Shown: positions 1-9,692 of the stretch, piece by piece | Layout: each line of letters begins with the position of its first letter | How positions within the stretch are numbered: position 1 is the first letter of the stretch | NCBI GenBank assembly: GCA_029891385.1 | Contig: CM057233.1 | Location: 13,147,460-13,211,459 of the forward strand | Direction: 5' to 3' | Origin: Erythroxylum novogranatense | Lineage: Eukaryota; Streptophyta; Magnoliopsida; Malpighiales; Erythroxylaceae | DNA: 64,000 bases | Notes under the pieces: model-generated | The model's database searches: none | Told to the model about the DNA's origin: nothing | The model's input: the letters and a program-made list of their open reading frames with translations, nothing else | Made by a program: the position numbers and the translations under genes

Positions 1-29
1 AAGTGTTCATGAATTATTCGAGGAATAAC
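1..29 (+). mobile_element. Left flank: internal region of element 5
   Basis: These 29 bases precede the element 1 insertion and should continue at 12189, so they belong to the internal region of plus-strand element 5. The last five bases (25-29, ATAAC) are the left copy of the target-site duplication of element 1. Nothing coding is visible. The assignment rests on the nested structure, not on sequence similarity of this short piece. Confidence 0.7.
25..29. repeat. Target-site duplication of element 1, left copy (ATAAC)
   Basis: ATAAC directly abuts the TGTAGC start of the left LTR and is repeated exactly at 12184-12188 after the TTACA end of the right LTR. Confidence 0.92.
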
Positions 30-692
30 TGTAGCACCCCACTCCCGACAAGACCCGAACCCGATATCCATGGTGATATCCGAGCCCGTGACCCGCGAGG
101 GTGGCGTACTAGAACATTCATTACCTTATTAACCAACAATCGTATGACATTTTTTTTCTTTCAAAAACATTAGAGTGCGCAAAAAATCACTGACTTGGCC
201 CAATTATAACAAAACACTTTCAACTATAAAACCATTTCACTGATAAAACAATTTCAATCATTATTAGCACTCATTAGTGCTCAGTCACTCTATACAATTA
301 CAGGTAAACAATTGGGCCTACTAAATACCAAATTAATACACTAATGCAGATACGGACGACACTGATCCCGACCCGATACTGCTCTTGCTAGCGAGAGACG
401 ACTCCGCGTGTCCAACGGGTACTCTCCATTTCTTGAAAAATAGATGCAATGTTGGGTGAGTTTGCTAACTCAGTGAGAAACCATCATCGATGGTTCGCCC
501 AACTCATGCATATCCACACAATCACACAATATTGTATATATATCATAAACAAGAAATCACAGCACTCACTTTCACATTTGATAAGGCAATAAACCTTTCA
601 CATAATTCACATTAAACATTCATTTATGCAAAGTGTATGTGACTCTTTCATTTTCTTTCGTTGTTGTGACCGTATACCGAGCTCATATACGT

Positions 693-830
693 TGAGCCAT
701 CGTTTCAAACATCGGGCTTAAAGCCCCAAACGCTGGGCATAGTTCTCGACCATCGAGCCGAGGCTCGAATACGTTAGCACGAGGCCTGTATGCGTTGAGC
801 TTAAAGCTCTAAAATCAGTGGCGACACCGG
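693..830. repeat. Mini-hairpin chain in element 1 3' LTR (partly broken copy)
   Basis: This is the counterpart of the seven-hairpin chain at 8584-8721. Intact dyads here are GGGCTT-A-AAGCCC, CGAGCC-GA-GGCTCG and GAGCTT-A-AAGCTC. Four of the seven dyads are broken relative to the other LTR; for example GGGC-ATA-GCCC has become GGGCATAGTTC. The breaks are mostly C-to-T or G-to-A changes plus small indels. Confidence 0.7.
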
Positions 831-1669
831 TCATAACTGCCATTATCTGATCATTTACTATGCATGAATGCACATGTCATTTTCCTATTTCCAATTATCA
901 CATTTCTATTTCTAATTCCAATTAATTACTATTTCCGATCATTTTCCAATGTTCTCGGACTTTCAATCCGGTATTTCATTCCCATGCATTTACCTTTCGT
1001 TTCACTATCACATTTACAATCCAATTAACTAATGCATTCACACGCACTTATTCTCATTTGCACTTCAATATCACAATCCAATATTTCGAACACCCATGGT
1101 CCGAAATCAATCAAATCAATCAATCACATATATCCATCCTTACTTCCTCATGGCAATCAATGCATATAATTAATAAACACATAAGGTTGAGAAACCAACT
1201 AGGTTACTCACCTATTACTCCGAAGCTAATGCCGGAAGTTTTACTGTCGATCCGACGACGCCCACTTGAGCCTCTATAAGAAACAGAGAAAGAACGAGTC
1301 ATTACAGATGCAATTTGTGCACATGTAGGTGAAATATGCATGTTCATGAATTTTCCGCCCTAAATCCAAATTTCCCATAACAAAATCCGCCTAAAATTAG
1401 AAACCTATTGGCCGACGGCATGCAATTCGGACCTCTATAGGTCCCCAATTAAACAAAAAAAAGGATTAAAGGCTCCGCTACGGGACCACGCCAATTTCCG
1501 TCCAAAATTCCCAATTTCTCACAAATGAAATTAAATGTTCAACGAATCCGATGCCTCAAGAATCAGGTCAATCGGACGCCGGACGTAAAAGAAATTGACA
1601 AAAGAAGCATGAAATCCCAAATTATCAATTAAAAGAAAATAATAATAATAAAAAAATTAAGATCAGCCT

Positions 1670-1787
1670 CGCTGGGCGACGCCTCGCCCAGCGGGCTGAC
1701 TTCATCAGCCTCGTCGCTAGGGCGAGGCGTCGCCCTAGAGACGCGGCCCTTGTAAGCCTCGTCACTAGGGCGAGGCGTCGCCCTAGT
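1670..1787. repeat. GC-rich hairpin cassette in element 1 3' LTR
   Basis: Three perfect inverted repeats start at 1670, 1717 and 1764, exactly 47 bp apart. The first has 10-bp arms (CGCTGGGCGA and its complement) around a CGCC loop. The second and third have 9- and 10-bp arms based on CTAGGGCGA around a GGCG loop. The first stem differs from the others by paired changes that keep the pairing. The surrounding LTR is AT-rich, so this block stands out sharply in base composition. Confidence 0.85.
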
Positions 1788-4278
1788 AACCAAGCGTGTC
1801 CATTTTATTTTTTTTTTTTCTGATTTTCAATCCAATTTTCAACACCCATAATTCATTGCACACACTTCATAAAATTTCCAACTATATCTCGTTGGAAAGC
1901 TCAGGAAACCCTCTACAATTCTCAAGAAGACCATAAAAATCAATTTCACCCTTAAGGGTGTCAAAAATCCCTTCAAAGCTACTGCCTACTCAAATCCCAT
2001 TAAAACAGAACGGTACATTGAAATTTCCATAACTCTCAGATTCTTCAGCCAACAATTACCACATAAATAGGCTCAATAAGTTCACAATGTCATCTACAAC
2101 TTTCATGAACAACCCAAAATCAAATTCCATTGCTAAACAAGTCAATTAATTCACTCAATGTTGCTGTCCCTGAAATCATTCAATTTGAGCAATAAACTTA
2201 TAACAAGCATAACTCCCTGTACACAAGTCAGAAAAATCAGAACTTTATATCCCTGAAAAGATAAATCCTCAAACTTCAATTTTCATGAAGAACTCAATTT
2301 CCAATTCAATTTCTAACCATTTCAAAACTGTCATGCAAGTTACTGCCATGATCAGCAATTCCTAACCTAATGCAGGATCAGTTTTTACAAAAATCATAAC
2401 TCCCAACTCTGACCTCTAACAATTATATGTCATAACTCATTTTCAATATAATTTCTTCCTCTTCAACTTTGCAGAATATCACTCACACCAATTCAGTCCA
2501 AAAAAATTGCTAAAATTGCTTCCAAGCAGAATACTCACAAGTCAGACACTTAAGCTAGGTTTCATCAACATGCCCAAAACCAGTCCATAGTAAACAGTTC
2601 ATCTCTCTCAATATACACCTCTAAAAATAGCAAGATCAGTGGAAATGGAAAGCTAACTCAATATGCTACAACTTCCATGAAGACCATTCTCCCTAATTCC
2701 ATCTCAATTAATTTATAAAAATCAGTAAAGCTCATAGGTTAAGGTTTCGGTTACTGTTCACAGGCAATAAAACAGTAACTTTCCATGCCAAATTTCAACC
2801 TATTAGAGTTACAATTTGACAACACCTATTTCACACAAAAATGTAGCCAACATCCCAAAGTTTAAGTGGCCACAAATCTCTCCTCATTTGCATTTCTATA
2901 CAATGAGTTATGATTAAAACAGTACAATCAATCAAAAACCCTAATTTTCCAGATTTGGTCCAACCTTTGTTTCTCTCATTTCCATTGTCTTTAACACATC
3001 ATCAAGCATCCAAATAACACAAATCAGTTCTTATACCATTGATACACATTCATACATGTCCTAGGGCTAATACCTAAAAATTGGCAGCACTTAATTTCTC
3101 AATTCTAATTAACATGAATCATCAAAATTCAATCACAAATCAAGTTAAAACCATGTCTTCATACTACCTTAGTCATTCCTACTTCAAACTAACCTTATAC
3201 CCATTAAGTCAAGCAATAATTATCATCAAATTAAAGCATCAATCAACATCATAATTGTACCATAATTCCCATTACATGCTTATAATCACCATGATTCAAT
3301 AACTACATAATCAAAGTATAATTAAAACCTTACCTAATAAAAGCTTCCAACTCCAACTCTTACTTCTTCACCTAGCATCAACCTCTCCTCTTCTCTCCAC
3401 ATATACAATCACCAACATAATAAAGAAGTAGGATGTTTACACTTGTAAAGAAAACACTGAAGTTGGAGGATTGTCGAAAAGTTTATGAATAGGAAGAAGA
3501 GGAAGGGTTTCGGTGGAGGAGAACAAAAGCAAGCTATCAACTTTTATTCCTTCCTCAAGAAGTTGCCGTATTCAATGGTTGAAAAGAGGTGAGAATAAAA
3601 CAAAATTCTTAAAGGGTAGGACACTTGGCATGTTGAAGAATAAGACAAAACTATATAATAGGATTTATTAAGAAATCCTAATGACATTTGACCCATTCAA
3701 TTCCAATGGCCCTAATTTCAAAACCAAAATAATACCCCAATAATACAAAGGTTATTGGTAGCAATTTTCGCCATCGAAAATCAACCGGTTCGCCAATTGG
3801 CAATTTTTTTCCGGTCCGGGAATTTCCAGGAATTTCCCCGAATCATTTTTTTGAAAATTACCTAAATTGCCCAAAATTGTAAAACATAAGACAGTCCACT
3901 CCCAATAATTTTTTAAACACGAAAACCACACTTTCTACTACAAAAACACATTTAGGCCATTTACCGACGATTTTGTCGGTCCGGGAATTTTCTCCGGATA
4001 ATTCCAGAAAAATTTTCATAAATCCCTAAAAATGTAAAACACTCTATGACGCACTCCAAATAATTTTTCAAATCCCATTATCACACCAATTTCACAAAAG
4101 ATCACAATTAAACACTTATGCCGGGAAATGTCATGAATGCATGTATGACTATGTGCCTGTGCAAAACTCACCATTTTTAGAGGCTGCATGACATATGTTC
4201 ATGCCGAGATATAATTTAATACTCCTAACCTGTCCCAATTTACTAAAATACCCTTCCCATCGGAGATGGGATGTTACA

Positions 4279-4290
4279 ATTCTCCCCTTC
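4279..4290 (-). other. Element 1 polypurine tract
   Basis: Read on the minus strand this is GAAGGGGAGAAT, directly abutting the 3' LTR. It is nearly the same tract seen next to the 3' LTRs of elements 2, 3, 4 and 5. In LTR elements this tract primes plus-strand DNA synthesis, and its position sets the element's orientation. Confidence 0.88.
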
Positions 4291-4297
4291 TAATAAA

Positions 4298-4315
4298 AAT
4301 TTCGTCCTCGAAATT
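4298..4315 (-). other. Inverted repeat next to the polypurine tract, element 1
   Basis: AATTTCG and CGAAATT form a perfect 7-bp inverted repeat around a 4-base loop, a few bases from the polypurine tract. The same motif stands at the equivalent place in elements 2, 3 and 5. Its survival in an element without coding sequence suggests a cis-acting role, which is my inference. Confidence 0.75.
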
Positions 4316-7300
4316 TCATATACGATTTATCAGGAAGGCAGGGGAGTCTTTTTGATTAATACCCTCTGTTTTTCACTGATTTCACTACACGACCAAAGTC
4401 TGTCCATGAACGGAAATCAAAACAATCAATGACTCTTTTCCTTTCTCAACTTTACATGATTTTACTGCTTTCTCAGACTTACGCGCAATTCGCCACTTTC
4501 AATCTCAATAACATATATATCGGATCCTAACAATATCTATGAAACACTTTGTGAATCCGAATCATCTTTTAAGTTTTAGCCTAACTTGCCAATCCATAAT
4601 TCTATTCACACCACAATCGCATGAAGGCCACTCCTCACGAATTCAATTTCCCTTAATTACACCTTTATTCCCATCTAAGTACCTTTTGGCCGAGGCCATA
4701 CCCTTCAAACTATTTCATTTATCGCTTATCAGAAGTCGTTATTATCAAAACACAAATCTCATGAGATTTATAACCTCGGTGTGAATCAATTCAACTCAAT
4801 GTCACCATCTTAAATTACTTAACCTATCCCTTTATTGCCCTGATCACATAATAAAGACCCCTTATACACTTTTCGAATGGTGACACCAATATAATGATTG
4901 TCATACCACAATCACTTTGCACTATATATCAATCTCATATCCCAATGAAATCCAAAACACCGTTGGTTAATCACATGTCATCGCTCACTTTGACAGACTT
5001 TACCATCAATTGCTTTTCCACAATACTTTTACTAGAACATAACGCTTCGATTGTTTCTTATGCTTTCTCGAACCATTTACTTATAATTATTCATTTTCCC
5101 ATTCTTACCTTTCAATTACTCTTTCAATACGCTCTTGCTAAAACATAAAGCTTCGATCATTCCTTACGTTTTCACTAACAGTTCCCGTAATGAATATCAC
5201 CCATTTTTCTTAATTCGAACTATACCTATCACTTTCCTCAATAAATGGAGTTATCTACAGTTCTTTGATACGGTTTACAATTTCTACTTCCTCACTTCGG
5301 GTTTTGCCAATCCGTTTTGATGCACACCAACTTTGAAATTCCCATAGCTAATAATACTTTCTTTTGCCCCTTTTTGTCAGTTCGACTATTAATACTCAAT
5401 AATACATTAGATTTGATAAACTTATTACCTAAATTTGGATCTTCTGCAATTGAATTTATTTATTTCTTTGTTCAATTCCTTGAATTGCACCATTAGCTTA
5501 GTTTGGAGTAATCAGCCACCGAATCCTTTTCAAATCATTCAGATGCATGAAATAACTCAATAGTTATCGATTTGCATATTCATAGACATCTCCAAACTAT
5601 TTCTGTACGATTTATGTCTTCAAGCTTTTAGGCCACACTCAGAATAACAAATTTCAAATCATTAATCATAATACCGCCCATGGAATCATATTTGTCCCAA
5701 GGTGCATAAAATCACTTTATCCAATTTCCATAGATCACATCAGAACCTTTACTGGAACACTTCAATATAAATAGTAAATTCTTCACATGTCTCCTTTATG
5801 ATCATCAGTCATAACAATCACATGTTTTCCTCAATTATTCTTGTCGATTTGCTAAAACTAGAAAATCTTTGACAATTTATGAACGCATCCAGCATTCCAT
5901 TAGTTCTCATTAATTCCAAATTCCGCCTACACATATCTTTTGAACTTTGGCATTTTATCAATACCTGTATCTTAATGAATTCTCCTAATATCCCATGTTC
6001 GCATACTCATTCATCCTTTATTTCACTCTTATGAAACTCGCATGATAACCAATCTCCTCACCTATACCAATGTATCTATTTCTTATGCTTATATCCATTA
6101 TCCACTGCAACACAATTGAGACATGTTCTTTTTTCCGTACCCATAGTTGATTCATGTAACTTGGTAATTATCGAACGTCTCCAATGAGGAACAATTTTCG
6201 TATAATTTGTCTCATCATAACATATTCTCGCCACGTGTTCCTTACCTTCATTTCTCACACATAACTTAATTTATTCACGATAGATCACTCATTGACTTGA
6301 ATAAACAATCGTTATATCGATCTCGTGCTTTCAAAACATAATTACACAAAATATACACGATTTTTTTAATCCCTCAAATTCGCAATTAATATTTCCTTAA
6401 TATGCAGTACTTCTCTTACATAATCGTAACCATCTCATTAACATAATGTACACTTTTTTCAAGAACTTAGTTTAGCTCTTACGCTAGAGTCGCCAGATGT
6501 AATACAAATCGGTTACTCTTGATACATCACGTAAGATAAATCAAGAGCACTTAAACAATTTCTTTTCCTCTACTATCTCGCCATACATTACCATAATCAT
6601 CACATCCTATCGACAATATATATCTATAGTCCCATCAATTTGCCCATTAATAGATCATATCGCTAAGAATACCTTAATTGCATTTAATTTCGATAACCAT
6701 TCTCTTTTGATACCAATTTCGATCATGGGGACCTTACTTTATTCATGTCCCTTATTTTATTCTCTCAAGCTCATTACCGATGCTAACATCTTTAATCAGA
6801 TCACTTCTTTCTCAATTGATCATTCCGAGCATTCTCATGTCTTACTCTCACTCATTTTGAACTTGAGCTAACGCATTATAATCTGAGCTATGTAATAGGC
6901 CACCGATTTCTTCCTATATCATAATCACGCAAATTATTCATTTATGCTTAATCATTTCACCCGTGATAGTAATCCCACTATCGATATACACTTACAAAGG
7001 ACAATATATATTCGAACTCAACAACCTTGTTGTTAACCGTCCTCACTCGTGAGGATCATATACAATCTCTATTCCTATACAACTGATCAGTATAAGCACT
7101 TTCGTTTCTTATTCTAACACATAACGATTTTTTTTCTTTTTGTCCGACAAGAATTCTGGCTAGCAATTATCCATTAACTTATCAATTACAGCTTAACATT
7201 TTCACTTACCATAGGGCTCCCATAATCAGGTGTGCATTTACTTAGGCAGATCAATTAAACCCGAACAACTTTTTCATCTATCCAATTTCATTGTCTTACA

Positions 7301-7895
7301 TTTCAATCTTTTCATTATGGCATTATACCCATATATTTCCGTACTCAAATCAAGATCACAGATGTGAAATCATTCTTGATTTTGCCCTTAATATATTTTG
7401 ACTCCAAATCAACAATCCTTATATATAACTCTCATCACGGTAATCAATCCCAATTGTAACTTTTCTATATCATAGAACACTTTATTTTCATTTACCTTAT
7501 ACACTGGAAATCTTCCCATGATCACAACTCTATTTTTTTTTCTATTCATTCCCAACTATAATCTTTATTCAAATTCATATTCAAGGATATACCCAATCTA
7601 ACTCCAATATTGTACTTCACAATATACCCGTCAATACCAGCACGAAATATTCGTCTGTCTGGTCGAACCATACACTTTTTCCTATTTTGCGATATCCATT
7701 TATTCCTTTTATCACACTCTAACACATTATCCTTTTTCTCACTTTTTCTAACCGCTTAAACGACTGAGACATATTTATGCATACGACTCACATACTACAC
7801 TGGGGATCAGTTGTCACTGTCTGCCGTGACACAACTTAAATGCACATAACTTGGCACACCCATTTTTTTGGAAAGCCCATGTAAGATTGTACTTC

Positions 7896-7914
7896 TAGGC
7901 TCTGATACCACAAA
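7896..7914 (-). other. Element 1 primer binding site
   Basis: On the minus strand, directly after the 5' LTR, the sequence reads TTTGTGGTATCAGAGCC. TGGTATCAGAGC is the usual plant retrotransposon primer site, complementary to the 3' end of initiator methionine tRNA. Its position next to the right LTR shows the element is on the minus strand. Confidence 0.9.
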
Positions 7915-8583
7915 TGTAGCACCCCACTCCCTACAAGACCCGAACCCGATATCCATGGTGATATCCGAGCCCGTGACCCGCGAGGGTGGCGTACTAGAAC
8001 ATTCATTACCTTATTAACCAACAATCGTATGACATTTTTTTCTTTCAAAAACATTAGAGTGCGCAAACAATCACTGACTTGGCCCAATTATAACAAAACA
8101 CTTTCAACTATAAAACCATTTCACTGATAAAACAATTTCAATCATTATTAGCACTCATTAGTGCTCACCACTCTATACAATTACAGTAAACAATTGGGCC
8201 TACTAAATACCAAATTAATACACTAATGCAGATATTTGACGATTACATCGATCCCGACCCGATACTGCCTTGCTAGCGAGAGACGTACTCCCGCGTGTCC
8301 AACGGGGTACTCTCCATTTCTTGAAAAATAGATACAATGTTGGGTGAGTTTGCGAACGCAGTGAGAAACCATCATCGATGGTTCGCCCAACTCATGCATA
8401 TCCACACAATCACACAATATTGTATATATATCATAAACAAGAAATCACAGGCACTCACTTTCACATTTGATAAGGCAATAAACCTTTCACATAATTCACA
8501 TTAAACATTCATTTATGCAGTGTGCATGTGACTCTTTCATTTTCTTTCGTTGTTGTGACCGTGCGCCTGAGCTCATATACGTT

Positions 8584-8721
8584 GAGCCATTGGCTCTGAA
8601 ACATTGGGCTTAAAGCCCCAAACGCTGGGCATAGCCCTGACCATCGAGCCGAGGCTCGGAATACGTTGGGCACGAGGCCCTGTGCGTTGAGCTTAAAGCT
8701 CTGAAATCGGTGGCGACACCG
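8584..8721. repeat. Chain of seven mini-hairpins, element 1 5' LTR
   Basis: Seven short dyads with different sequences start at 8584, 8606, 8627, 8645, 8668, 8689 and 8708. They are GAGCC-ATT-GGCTC, GGGCTT-A-AAGCCC, GGGC-ATA-GCCC, CGAGCC-GA-GGCTCG, GGGC-(5)-GCCC, GAGCTT-A-AAGCTC and CGGTG-GCGA-CACCG. The start-to-start distances are 22, 21, 18, 23, 21 and 19 bases. The arms differ from dyad to dyad, so this is not a simple tandem repeat of one sequence. Confidence 0.8.
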
Positions 8722-9570
8722 GTCACAACTGCCATTATCTGATCATTTACTATGCATGAATGCACATGTCATTTTCCAATTTCCAATTATCACATTTCTA
8801 TTTCCAATTCCAATTAATTACTATTTTCGATCATTTTCCAATGTTCTCGGACTTTCAGTCCGGTATTTCATTCCCATGCATTTACCTTTCGTTTCACTAT
8901 CACATTTACAATCCAATTAACTAATGCATTCACACGCACTTATTCTCATTTGCACTTCAATATCACAATCCAATATTTCGAACACCCATGGTCCGAAATC
9001 AATCAAATCAATCAATCACATATATCCATCCTTACTTCCTCATGGCAATCAATGCATATAATTAATAAACACATAAGGTTGAGAAACCAACTAGGTTACT
9101 CACCTATTACTTCCGAGCTAATGTCGGGAAGTTTCCGCCCCGTCGGTCTGACGACGCTCCACTTGAGCCTCTATAAGAAACAGAGAAAGAACGAGTCACT
9201 ACAGATGCAATTTGTGCACATGTAGGTGAAATATGCATGTTCATGAATTTTCCGCCCTAAATCCAAATTTCCCATAACAAAATCCGCCTAAAATTAGAAA
9301 CCTATTGGCGCCGACAAAGCAATTCGGACCTCTATAGGTCCCCAATTAAATAAAAAAGGATTAAAGGCTCCGTTACCGGGGCCACGCCAATTTCCGTCCA
9401 AAATTCCCAATTTCACAAAATAAAATTAAATGTTCAACTAATCTGATGCCTCAAGAATCAGGTCAATCGGACGTCGGACGGAAAAGAAATTGACAAAAGA
9501 AGCATGAAATCCCAAATTATCAATTAAAAAGAAAAATAATAAAATTAAAAAAAAAATTTAAGATCAGCCT

Positions 9571-9692
9571 CGCTGGGGGCGACGTCTCGCCCCAGCGGGG
9601 CTGACTTCATCAGCCTCGTCGCTAGGACGAGGCGTCGCCCTAGCGACGCGGCCCTTGTAAGCCTCGTCACTAGGGCGAGGCGTCGCCCTAGT
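9571..9692. repeat. GC-rich hairpin cassette, element 1 5' LTR
   Basis: This is the counterpart of 1670-1787. The third hairpin (9669-9692) is perfect. The second (9620-9645) has longer arms but one mismatch. The first (9571-9597) has an extra G in one arm. The cassette differs between the two LTRs more than the flanking sequence does. Confidence 0.82.

Larger units (their letters stand above)
30..4278 (-). repeat. Element 1 3' LTR (4249 bp)
   Basis: This LTR is the left copy on the plus strand and the 3' LTR of the minus-strand element. Its boundaries come from alignment with 7915-12183. It runs from TGTAGCACCCC to GGGATGTTACA. Internal modules include a mini-hairpin chain (about 693-830), a block shared in reverse with the element 2 LTR (about 1190-1290), and a GC-rich hairpin cassette (1670-1787). 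The 1800-3720 portion is about 99% identical to the other LTR. The 360-440, 660-800 and 1670-1790 portions differ much more, with small indels. Short ORFs inside it are chance frames. Confidence 0.93.
4279..7914 (-). other. Element 1 internal region, non-coding (3.6 kb)
   Basis: I found no retroviral aspartic protease motif, RT FIDD-type motif, RNase H, integrase HHCC or D-D-E motif on either strand. ORFs in it reach only 60-85 codons and match nothing I recognise. It is AT-rich with a T/C bias on the plus strand. Given the near-identical LTRs, loss of genes after insertion is unlikely to have erased every trace, so the interior was probably already non-coding. A very diverged gag or pol that needs profile searches cannot be excluded by eye. 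Confidence 0.75.

Noticed and set aside
4539..5320. Three plus-strand ORFs of 61-84 codons in the element 1 interior as genes
   Set aside because: They are short, antisense to the element, AT-rich and without recognised motifs. They have the length expected by chance.
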